From an uncultured Prevotellaceae bacterium (GTDB lineage: Bacteria > Bacteroidota > Bacteroidia > Bacteroidales > Bacteroidaceae), in the NCBI GenBank assembly GCA_937910905.1, contig CALEPV010000065.1, forward strand, positions 1 to 16,831: a stretch of 16,831 bases of DNA, written 5' to 3'. The translations under genes and the position numbers were made by a program. Below the pieces are notes generated by a model. The model saw nothing but the letters and a program-made list of their open reading frames with translations. It was not told where the DNA came from and did not search any database. Shown piece by piece: positions 1-6,881 of this stretch (its first letter is position 1; the number at the start of each line of letters is the position of its first letter).

Positions 1-133
1 GGGATTCAGCCTAATTTTTATCCTGCAAAAAAACTTTTAGCGGACAGCAATAATATTATAACGAATAGTTGGTCTAATGACCGATTTGGGTTTAACCATC
101 ACTAAGCAAAACCCCACCGTAGTAAGGCGAAAA
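1..133. other. Left-edge non-coding segment
   Basis: This AT-richer stretch precedes the palindrome array and holds no gene I can support. The short ORFs that cross it run into the palindromes and have repeat-derived peptides. A small inverted repeat, GGTC-TAAT-GACC, lies at 71-82. A CACCG-containing segment around 111-128 may be a decayed extra unit of the array that starts at 134, but its match is poor and about 1 bp out of register. The window edge hides whatever gene lies upstream. Confidence 0.5.
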
Positions 134-217
134 GTTGCACCGCGGTGCAACAGCACTTGCACCGTGCTCCAACTATTGCTGCACCGTGGTGCAACGATGC
201 CTGCACCGCGGTGCAAC
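134..217. repeat. Array of four 18-bp palindromes at 22-bp period (left)
   Basis: Four 18-bp units begin at 134, 156, 178 and 200, so the period is exactly 22 bp with 4-bp unrelated spacers (agca, tatt, gatg). The first unit, GTTGCACCGCGGTGCAAC, is a perfect palindrome. The third (centre GT instead of GC) and fourth keep the core dyad TGCACC/GGTGCA. The second (156-173) is degenerate. The last unit ends 60 bp before the -33 element of the beta-galactosidase promoter. A period of about two helical turns would place all dyads on one face of the DNA, which would suit an array of dimer-binding sites; a dispersed palindromic repeat is equally possible. The function is unknown. A sister array lies at 16753-16831. 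Confidence 0.85.
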
Positions 218-276
218 ATTCAAGCGTGCGTGTATGGGTATTATGTGCAATGTGTATAATGATTTGCGTGGAAAAA

Positions 277-307
277 TTGCGTGTGAATCAGAATAAAGCT
301 ATTTTTG
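277..307 (+). promoter_or_regulatory. Bacteroidetes-type promoter for the beta-galactosidase gene
   Basis: TTG at 277-279, then 20 bp, then TATTTTTG at 300-307, matches the Bacteroidetes sigma-ABfr consensus TTG-N19/20-TAnnTTTG. Transcription would start near 314, giving a leader of roughly 23 nt before the ATG at 337. There is no clear Shine-Dalgarno sequence, which is usual in this phylum. Confidence 0.7.
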
Positions 308-336
308 CCGTGCAAACCTAACTAACTGACATTGCT

Positions 337-3300
337 ATGAGAAACCTTTGTCTCTCTGTAGCCGTAGCAGCATTTGCGCTTGCGGCTAATGCACAAACCG
401 TAACAGTCAGCAATCCGCAGCCGCAGCTTGAGGGCTTCGCCTATGAGGAAGCTCCTGCGGCTCCTGTGGGCGACGAATGGCAGTCGCCAGAGAAGCTGGC
501 GCTGAACAAGCTGCAGCCGCGGGCCTGGACGTTCAGCTTCGAGTCCATACAGCAGGCCGTGCAGGTGCTGCCGGAGCACAGCGAATACTGGCTTTCGCTC
601 GACGGCACGTGGAAGTTCAACTGGTGCCGCCAGCCCAGCGACCGCCCACAGACGTTCTACGAGGTGGGCTACGACTGCTCAGCATGGGACGATATAGCTG
701 TGCCTGGTTGCTGGAACGTGCAGGGATTAGCCCTCGCAGCCAGTCAACAAACTCCCTCCACCAGGGGACAATGGGGGGCTTACGGTATCCCCATCTACAC
801 AAACCAGAAAGTGATATTCCAGCACACTGTAGCCGTGGACGACTGGCGCGGAGGCGTGATGCGCAAGCCCACGAACCCCAACTGGACTGTCAACGAGTAC
901 CCCAACGAGGTTGGCTCCTACCGTCGCACGTTCACTGTGCCGCAGTCGTGGAAGGGTCGCCGCGTGATAATCAACTTTGACGGCGTGGACTCTTTCTTCT
1001 ATCTCTGGGTGAACGGCCACTACGTGGGCTTCTCCAAGAACTCACGCAACACAGCATCCTTCGACATCACACCTTATATTGATAGCAAGGCTGCGGAGCA
1101 GGTGCTGGCCGTTGAGGTCTATCGCAACAGCGACGGCTCGTTCCTCGAGGCGCAGGACATGTTCCGTCTGCCGGGTATCATCCGCTCGGTCTATCTCACA
1201 GCGGAGGCCGAGGTGCATATCTCAGACCTTATCGTACGCACCACCAGCCTCACAGCCAAAGGCACGGACAAGGCTGATGCCGAGATAAGGATAGAGCCTG
1301 CACTCGACATCAATACGGTACCACTCAAGAAGCAGAAGGGCATGACCATTGAATACAAGGTATGGCCCGTGAAGCTCTACACCGACGAGGTGGCAGCTGA
1401 GCCTGTACTGGTATTCCAGACGGTACCAAGCGTACCTGTATCGACCGAGATTCACGACATAGCTCTCTGGAGTGCCGAGCAGCCCAACCGCTACGTGCTG
1501 ACTGCTGAGCTGAAGGACAAGAAAGGCTGTACACTCGACCTGCGCAGCACCTACTTCGGCTTCCGCACCGTTGAGATACGCGACACGCGGGCCGAGGACG
1601 ATGAGTTCGGCAAGGCCGGCCGCTACTTCTACGTGAACAACAAGCCCGTGAAGCTCAAGGGAGTGAACCGCCACGAGACCAACCCTTGGCGCGGTCATGC
1701 CATTACCCGCGAGCAGATGCAGCAAGAGGTGTTCCTTATGCGGCAGGGCAACATCAACCATGTGCGCAACTCGCACTACGCCAACGACCCCTACTGGTAC
1801 TACCTCTGCGACAAGTACGGTATCTACCTTGAGGACGAGGCTAACATCGAGAGCCACGAGTACTACTACGGCGATGCATCCATCTCGCACCCCGTGGAGT
1901 GGCGCGCCGCCCACGTGGCACGTAATATGGAAATGGTACGCGCGCACGTGAATGCGCCCAGCATCGTGATATGGAGTCTTGGCAACGAGGCCGGCCCAGG
2001 CAACAACTTCGTGGCTGCATACGAGGCCATCAAGCAGTTCGACACCTCGCGCCCGGTGCAGTACGAGCGCAACAACGACATCGTGGATATGGGTTCCAAC
2101 CAGTACCCATCCGTGGGCTGGGTGCAGTTCGCAGCTGGTGGTGGCCAAGGGCCTAAGTACCCGTTCCATATCTCAGAGTACGCCCACTCTATGGGCAATG
2201 CGGGCGGCAACCTCATCGATTTCTGGAAGGCCATCGAGTCGAGCAACTACGTCTGCGGCGGCGCAATATGGGATTGGGTAGATCAGGCCATTGCTATTGG
2301 GCAATTGGACAATTTGCGATTGGACCAATCACAAGCAGTGCAGCCAAATCGTCTAATTGTAAATGGTCAAATTGTACAATATAATTATGGTGGCGACTTC
2401 GGCGACCTGCCCAACGATGGTATGTTCTGCATGAACGGCATCATGCTGCCCGACCTGTCGCCTAAGCCAGAGTACTTCGACGTGAAGCACGTCTATCAGA
2501 ACGTGGGCGTGGAGCTGGACAGCATCTGGACACTGAGCCTCAACAGCGACAAGTGCTACATGGTACGCTTCAATGTCACCAACAAGAACTACTTCATCCC
2601 ACTTGACTACGTCGATATCAGCGTCGCAGTGATGCGCGACGGCTTCGAGATAGGCCGCTCCGCGATTCCTGGCATGGTTCCTATTGCACCGCGCCAGACA
2701 ACCCCGATAGCCGTTCCCATCCGCTTCGACGATGGCGAGGAGCCCGATGCCCACACCTACGACCTGCGCGTGGAGTTCCCGCTGAACGCAGACATGCCCT
2801 GGGCCAAGAAGGGCTATGTCCAGATGGCCGAGCAGGTTCACCTCTGGGGTGCTGGCGATGTCCAGCCAATATACACCGCAAGCAGTTTAGTTGGCAGCGG
2901 TTCGTCCGCTGCTATAGCCACAAATACCAGCGGCCCCCTCACAACCCTCACCACTTCCTCGTTCACTGCCACATTCGACAACGCACGAGGCACCATCTAC
3001 TCACTCACCTACGGCGATGAGACCATGATTGAGCCTGGCTGCGGCCCGGTCATCGATGCCCTGCGCGCTCCTGTGGATAACGACAACTGGTTCTATCAGT
3101 CGTGGTATCAGAACGGCCTGCACAACCTTCAGCACAAAGTGCTATCGCACAACAGCTACACCCGCAACGACGGAGCTGTGGTGATGAACTACATCGTGGA
3201 GAGCCAAGGCACTAAGTCGCAGATACAAGGTGGCAGCAGCGGACGGTTCACCATCGTCGACAGCGGCGAGCCAGCTGCATTCTCCTTCCACTCCAACATC

Positions 3301-4599
3301 GTGTGGACAGTCTATCCCGACGGCACCATAGAGTGCGAGAGCGCCATCACGGGCAGAGACCCGAAGCTCGTGCTGCCGCGCCTGGGCTTCGCCCTGCAGA
3401 TGCCCACGCGCTTCGAGGCCGAGGGCTCCAAGATGAGCTACTGGGGCTGTGGTCCGCAGAACAACTACGCCGACCGCAAGAGCGGTATGTTCCGCGCCGT
3501 ATATGAGACTACTGTCGCCGATCAGTTCGTGGCCTTCCCCAAGCCGCAGGATATGGCAAACCGCGAGGAGGTGCAGTGGCTGGCACTCACAGATGCTACA
3601 GGCCACGGACTTGTGTTCGGAGCATTGACGGGCTCAATGTCCACATCCGTGCTGCCCTGGAGTGACCTCCAGCTCACCACAGCACCACACCCCAATGAAC
3701 TGCCAGAAAGCGACCACGTGTACATCCACCTCGATGACAAGGTGACAGGTCTGGGCGGTGCCAGCTGCGGACAGGGCGGCCCGCTGGAACCCGACCGTGC
3801 CAAGGCAGGAGCCACACTGTTCAGTTTCTTCATCCGTCCTACGGCAACAGCCGATCCGCAGGCCGTAGCACAGGCCAACAGCTTTGTATCTGCTCTTGGC
3901 GACCAGCCTCTGGAGATTACACGCGACCCTAATGGCAACGTGGACATCATCTGCTATGAGAATAGCTTCAGCAGAGTGAACGATGTGTTTGATGATATAA
4001 GAATAATGTATGCCATTCAGCCGCTTGGCAGTCGTCCATACAGCGCAAGGCAGATGCGCAATGCAGCAAAAAACTATGCCGGCGTTGAGACTATCAACAT
4101 GCGTGAGGGCGGCACCATATATGTATGGCATACCAACAATCCTGACATCGTGATAAGCCGCACCTTCGACCGCATAGAGTCCGTACCTGTGACCGTCATT
4201 GCCACCAGCAGTGAGGAGCCTGGCGAGGGCAATGCCTCGCACCTGACCGACGGCAACCCCGAGACCATCTGGCACACAGCATACGGCGTGACCGTTACGA
4301 AGTACCCGCACACCGTGGACTTCGACCTGAGCAGCACGAAGCTCATCAAGGGCTTCACCTACCTGCCTCGTCAGAGCGGCACCAATGGCAACGTGAAGGG
4401 CTACCGCATACAGGTCAGCGACGATGCCCAGACATGGTCAGAGCCAGTGGCTGAGGGCGAGTTCCAGCGTAACAGCTCGCTGCAGCGCGTTACGCTCAGC
4501 ACCCCGGTACGTGCCCGCTACTTGCGCTTCACAGCCCTGTCCTCGCAGGACGGACAGGACTTCGCCAGTGGAGCAGAGTTCACGGTGATAGCCGAGTAG
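337..4599 (+). CDS. Secreted beta-galactosidase, GH2 (LacZ-like) with C-terminal discoidin/CBM32-like domain
   Basis: A 1420-residue glycoside hydrolase family 2 enzyme, expected to release terminal beta-galactose in the periplasm or at the cell surface. Residues 1-19 form a type I signal peptide (cleavage after ANA, before Q20). The sugar-binding and immunoglobulin-like domains follow (YWLSLDGTWKF at 84-94; VPGCWNVQG near 122-130). The TIM barrel carries the acid/base Glu551 in WSLGNE and the nucleophile Glu614 in HISEYAHSMGN. The beta-galactosidase small-chain region includes ALRAPVDNDNW and GPQNNYADR. Residues about 1200-1285 weakly resemble a chitobiase C-terminal domain. Residues about 1286-1420 look like an F5/8C (CBM32) carbohydrate-binding domain. 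E. coli LacZ is about 1024 residues, so the excess is mainly C-terminal. Oddities: an AT-rich stretch of about 34 residues between WDWVDQ and YGGDFGD (about 650-684), where relatives have about 14, and a C/G-rich loop near 131-148. No SusC/SusD pair is visible. The first Met has a promoter 30 bp upstream. The natural glycan is unknown. Confidence 0.93.
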   Translation: MRNLCLSVAVAAFALAANAQTVTVSNPQPQLEGFAYEEAPAAPVGDEWQSPEKLALNKLQPRAWTFSFESIQQAVQVLPEHSEYWLSLDGTWKFNWCRQPSDRPQTFYEVGYDCSAWDDIAVPGCWNVQGLALAASQQTPSTRGQWGAYGIPIYTNQKVIFQHTVAVDDWRGGVMRKPTNPNWTVNEYPNEVGSYRRTFTVPQSWKGRRVIINFDGVDSFFYLWVNGHYVGFSKNSRNTASFDITPYIDSKAAEQVLAVEVYRNSDGSFLEAQDMFRLPGIIRSVYLTAEAEVHISDLIVRTTSLTAKGTDKADAEIRIEPALDINTVPLKKQKGMTIEYKVWPVKLYTDEVAAEPVLVFQTVPSVPVSTEIHDIALWSAEQPNRYVLTAELKDKKGCTLDLRSTYFGFRTVEIRDTRAEDDEFGKAGRYFYVNNKPVKLKGVNRHETNPWRGHAITREQMQQEVFLMRQGNINHVRNSHYANDPYWYYLCDKYGIYLEDEANIESHEYYYGDASISHPVEWRAAHVARNMEMVRAHVNAPSIVIWSLGNEAGPGNNFVAAYEAIKQFDTSRPVQYERNNDIVDMGSNQYPSVGWVQFAAGGGQGPKYPFHISEYAHSMGNAGGNLIDFWKAIESSNYVCGGAIWDWVDQAIAIGQLDNLRLDQSQAVQPNRLIVNGQIVQYNYGGDFGDLPNDGMFCMNGIMLPDLSPKPEYFDVKHVYQNVGVELDSIWTLSLNSDKCYMVRFNVTNKNYFIPLDYVDISVAVMRDGFEIGRSAIPGMVPIAPRQTTPIAVPIRFDDGEEPDAHTYDLRVEFPLNADMPWAKKGYVQMAEQVHLWGAGDVQPIYTASSLVGSGSSAAIATNTSGPLTTLTTSSFTATFDNARGTIYSLTYGDETMIEPGCGPVIDALRAPVDNDNWFYQSWYQNGLHNLQHKVLSHNSYTRNDGAVVMNYIVESQGTKSQIQGGSSGRFTIVDSGEPAAFSFHSNIVWTVYPDGTIECESAITGRDPKLVLPRLGFALQMPTRFEAEGSKMSYWGCGPQNNYADRKSGMFRAVYETTVADQFVAFPKPQDMANREEVQWLALTDATGHGLVFGALTGSMSTSVLPWSDLQLTTAPHPNELPESDHVYIHLDDKVTGLGGASCGQGGPLEPDRAKAGATLFSFFIRPTATADPQAVAQANSFVSALGDQPLEITRDPNGNVDIICYENSFSRVNDVFDDIRIMYAIQPLGSRPYSARQMRNAAKNYAGVETINMREGGTIYVWHTNNPDIVISRTFDRIESVPVTVIATSSEEPGEGNASHLTDGNPETIWHTAYGVTVTKYPHTVDFDLSSTKLIKGFTYLPRQSGTNGNVKGYRIQVSDDAQTWSEPVAEGEFQRNSSLQRVTLSTPVRARYLRFTALSSQDGQDFASGAEFTVIAE
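2294..2390. repeat. AT-rich repeat tract inside the beta-galactosidase gene
   Basis: Within a gene that is otherwise GC-rich, this patch turns abruptly AT-rich and repetitive. It has two clusters. One is around 2298-2330, with GGCAATT, GGACAAT and a GATTGG-A-CCAATC inverted repeat. The other is around 2352-2386, with roughly 7-bp units such as GTAAATG and GTCAAAT. The frame stays open, adding about 20 residues relative to the usual loop. The sequence style matches the clearer heptad array in argS at 11109-11143. The heptad register is less regular here, so that part of the call is tentative. Confidence 0.55.
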
Positions 4600-4658
4600 G
4601 GGACAATCTCCATTCGCAGGCGTTATTGCTGCATCCCTTAGCTTTAGTGCTATATCCT

Positions 4659-4691
4659 ATTGCCTTCTCGCCACGCCAGCGGGGAGGCAAT
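4659..4691 (+). terminator. Hairpin terminator after the beta-galactosidase gene
   Basis: A 13-bp stem pairs ATTGCCTTCTCGC (4659-4671) with 4679-4691 across a 7-nt loop (CACGCCA). Two of the pairs are T-G, which are stable G-U wobbles in plus-strand RNA but A-C mismatches in minus-strand RNA, so the hairpin favours the plus strand. It starts 60 nt after the beta-galactosidase stop and is followed by a pyrimidine-rich stretch (CTCTTTCTG) rather than a pure T run. It lies between convergent genes, as expected of a terminator. I see nothing else supportable in the 194-bp gap 4600-4793. Confidence 0.6.
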
Positions 4692-4793
4692 CTCTTTCTG
4701 TAGGCACCAACAGGGGAGTGGATGGCGGTATACCTGTGTGTCCAACGTGTTAGACAGCAACCATCGACGCGGTGTTGTTTGTGGACAGACGCG

Positions 4794-5738
4794 CTACCGC
4801 ACGATGCGGGAGGCGAGGCAGTAGACAATGGGGGCGGTGATGAGGCCGGCTATGGCGTCGACGAGGTAGTGGGCTTGGATGTATACGGTGGCGCAGCAGA
4901 GCAGGGTCCAGAGTGGTACAAAGAGCCAGAGCAGGCGCGGCACGGAGCGGCGGACAAGCTGCAGCATGATGGTAGCTACGCCGATGTGCGACGACGGGAA
5001 GGCGGCTGTGGGGCGCTCGCCGGCGGCTTGGGCTGTAGCCACGAGGTGGTGGAACGGGCCATCGGTCCATCCGGGCTTGGGCAGCATGTCAGTGTGGGTG
5101 GCGAAGTAGTGTCCCAGCGCGGGGTAGTGTCCTTGCTGTATCTGCTCCACGCCGACGGCACAGAAGTAGAACTGCGGTCCGGCTACAGGCACGAAGATAT
5201 AGATGATGTAGTAGATGATGAATGAGCACATCAGTATGGCTGTGAGCCGTTGCAGCTGGCGGGTGTCGTCATAGCTGCGCAAGGCCTTGATGAATAGTGC
5301 CAGAGTGAGCACCAGCATCAAGGGGAAGTAGCTGAAATAGCCCAGGTTGAAGGCTTCGCTCCACAGCGCACCAGGTAGCGCCTGGCTGAACTCTATGGAG
5401 GGCTGGCAACCGAAGAGCGTGTGTTCCCACGAGGCGAAGATGTGGTCGAGATTGGAGAATGAGCAGTTCAGCTCGTAGGTGTCCGGGTACCACTGTCCAA
5501 GCCACACGAGCTGTGTTGCCACGCGGGCCAGTACGGTCCAAGGGCGCAGGTGCGGGGTGCGGCGGTCCAGCATCCAGCTTGCGGCGATGACACCAGCTGT
5601 GATGAGCAGCCACTGCACGCGCATGATAAGCATCTGGGCAGGGTGCATGAGCGAGGGCCAGAGGATGGCCATCAGCAGTAGCGTGAAGAGGCAGTAGCAG
5701 ACTGCCAGGCGCTCGATGTATAAGAGTTTTACAGCCAT
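4794..5738 (-). CDS. PAP2_3-family (Aur1/Ipt1-like) membrane phosphatase or phosphotransferase
   Basis: A polytopic membrane protein of 314 residues with several hydrophobic segments (about 10-28, 43-55, 135-152, 166-184, 268-283, 295-308). The PAP2 signature is visible as GERP (240-243), FPSSH (247-251) and the HYLVD motif (His290, Asp294), with VPVAGPQF near 184-190. This layout fits the Aur1-like PAP2_3 branch, whose eukaryotic members transfer phosphoinositol to ceramide and whose bacterial members hydrolyse or transfer lipid phosphate groups. I chose the ATG at 5738 because it overlaps the upstream epimerase stop (ATGGCTGTAA) and gives MAVKLLYIER. A longer version from 5792 would lie inside the epimerase gene. 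The overlap implies translational coupling with the epimerase. The substrate is not visible in the sequence; sphingolipid or inositol-lipid work is inference. Confidence 0.82.
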   Translation of the reverse strand: MAVKLLYIERLAVCYCLFTLLLMAILWPSLMHPAQMLIMRVQWLLITAGVIAASWMLDRRTPHLRPWTVLARVATQLVWLGQWYPDTYELNCSFSNLDHIFASWEHTLFGCQPSIEFSQALPGALWSEAFNLGYFSYFPLMLVLTLALFIKALRSYDDTRQLQRLTAILMCSFIIYYIIYIFVPVAGPQFYFCAVGVEQIQQGHYPALGHYFATHTDMLPKPGWTDGPFHHLVATAQAAGERPTAAFPSSHIGVATIMLQLVRRSVPRLLWLFVPLWTLLCCATVYIQAHYLVDAIAGLITAPIVYCLASRIVR

Positions 5739-6739
5739 CCTGCCTGCTTGTACCATGCTACGGTTTCGGGTACGCCGCGCTCCAGCGGCCACTCAGGTTC
5801 ATAGCCTAGCTGCTGGCGTGCGGGAGTGATGTCGCAGTTCCAGTTGCGCTGGGCCAGTATGTGGTACTTGTCCATGTTGAGTGTAGTGAGCTTGCCCAAC
5901 CAGCGCATTACGGTGCCATTGACGGCACACACGGCGCGCAGGAACCACAGCGGTGCCTTGATGTGTATCACCCAGGGGGCGCCCATCTCGCGCTGCAGCA
6001 GGTCGGAGAATGCACGGCTGCTGTAGCTCTGCCCGTCGGACAGGAAGAATGCCTGATGCTGCACGTCGGTGTGCTCGGAAGCAAGGAATACGGCCTGCAC
6101 GACATCGCGCACGTAGACGAAGGTTATCTCCTGGCGGCGGTAGCCTACGGCGAAGTCCACGTGCTGCTTGATGCTCTTGGCCATCAGGAAGTAGTCGCGC
6201 TCGCGAGGGCCATAGACCCCCGTCGGACGAAGTATCACCCAGTTGATGTCCTCCTGCTGGCGTAGGTACTGCTCGGCAGCGAGCTTGCTCTCGCCGTAGG
6301 CGGTGTTGGGTTGCGGGGTGTCGGTGTCGAGTATTGGTGTGTAGTCCTGTTCGCGGATAGCGCCGAAGATGCTCAGCGAGCTGACGAAGATGAAGCGGGC
6401 TGGCAACATCTGCTCAGCCCGCAGGGCCTCTATCAGATGTCGCGTACCGTCGGTGTTGGTACGGAAGAAGCCCTCGCGCTTCAGGCTCTTGGTGGCGCCG
6501 GCAGCATGTACGATGCAGTCCCATGTGCCTCCCATCTGTTGGCGCAGCGCTGACAGCTGGCTGCGCAAGCGTTCGGTGCTGGAGAGGTCTAGCTCGGCGA
6601 AGCGTGTGCGTTCGTCGGTCAGGTACTGCCTGCTGCTGCTGCGCCTCATGCCGGCCCACATCTCGTGACCCTGGCGCAGGCCTTCCTCTATGATGAAGCT
6701 ACCTATGAAGCCTGATGCTCCTGTGACGAGTATTCGCAT
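5729..6739 (-). CDS. NAD(P)-dependent epimerase/dehydratase (extended SDR)
   Basis: A 336-residue extended short-chain dehydrogenase/reductase. The N-terminal Rossmann motif TGASGFIG (6-13) binds NAD(P). VHAAGATKS (78-85) is the usual mid-domain strand. FVSSLS (118-123) supplies the catalytic Ser. YGESK gives Tyr148 and Lys152. Length matches the family (300-350). Family members act on nucleotide sugars, but a Bacteroidetes subgroup, and CerR of Caulobacter, reduce keto-sphingoid bases or ceramides. The partner here is a membrane PAP2_3 protein rather than sugar-nucleotide or glycosyltransferase genes, so a lipid substrate is at least as likely. First gene of a two-gene operon, driven by a promoter near 6775-6804. 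Confidence 0.85.
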   Translation of the reverse strand: MRILVTGASGFIGSFIIEEGLRQGHEMWAGMRRSSSRQYLTDERTRFAELDLSSTERLRSQLSALRQQMGGTWDCIVHAAGATKSLKREGFFRTNTDGTRHLIEALRAEQMLPARFIFVSSLSIFGAIREQDYTPILDTDTPQPNTAYGESKLAAEQYLRQQEDINWVILRPTGVYGPRERDYFLMAKSIKQHVDFAVGYRRQEITFVYVRDVVQAVFLASEHTDVQHQAFFLSDGQSYSSRAFSDLLQREMGAPWVIHIKAPLWFLRAVCAVNGTVMRWLGKLTTLNMDKYHILAQRNWNCDITPARQQLGYEPEWPLERGVPETVAWYKQAGWL

Positions 6740-6774
6740 TGAGATGAATAGATGTATGACTGATTATTGCGTGG

Positions 6775-6804
6775 CAAAGGTAGGCAATAATTATGAATTG
6801 TGAA
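6775..6804 (-). promoter_or_regulatory. Promoter for the epimerase-PAP2 operon
   Basis: On the minus strand, TACCTTTG (6782 to 6775) is a perfect -7 element, about 36 bp from the epimerase ATG. The expected -33 position (6804-6802) reads TTC rather than TTG, so that half is weak. It is back to back with the mutS promoter across the same heptad repeat tract. Confidence 0.6.
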
Positions 6805-6825
6805 TTATGAATTGAGAATTGTGAA
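6788..6825. repeat. Heptad repeat tract in the divergent promoter region
   Basis: Five 7-bp units from 6788 to 6822 follow the pattern TAATTAT, GAATTGT, GAATTAT, GAATTGA, GAATTGT, then a partial GAA. The tract fills the space between the divergent epimerase and mutS promoters. The TTG of the mutS -33 element (6812-6814) lies inside the fourth unit, so the repeat supplies promoter sequence. Gain or loss of a unit downstream of that TTG would change the -33/-7 spacing. Confidence 0.75.
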
Positions 6826-6841
6826 ATAAAGCGTACCTTTG
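6812..6841 (+). promoter_or_regulatory. Promoter for mutS
   Basis: TTG at 6812-6814, exactly 19 bp, then TACCTTTG at 6834-6841: a full match to the Bacteroidetes vegetative promoter. Start of transcription is expected near 6848, giving a leader of about 34 nt before the ATG at 6882. Confidence 0.75.
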
Positions 6842-6881
6842 CACACTACAAAACAGACCGTACTCAATCAGACACGAACCT

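Noticed and set aside
134..217. CRISPR array reading of the 22-bp periodic repeats.
   Set aside because: Spacers are only 4 bp, units are full palindromes, and no cas genes are present.
37..259. Short ORFs on both strands through the left palindrome array (peptides rich in LHRGAT or APRCN).
   Set aside because: They are translations of the palindromic repeat, with no start signal or family resemblance, and occur on both strands as expected from a palindrome.
1222..2169. Minus-strand ORF (315 codons) inside the beta-galactosidase gene.
   Set aside because: Mirror frame of the GH2 catalytic region, including the active-site codons on the other strand.
4722..5225. Plus-strand ORF (167 codons) across the lacZ-PAP2 gap.
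   Set aside because: Most of it is antisense to the PAP2 gene and its product resembles no family I know.
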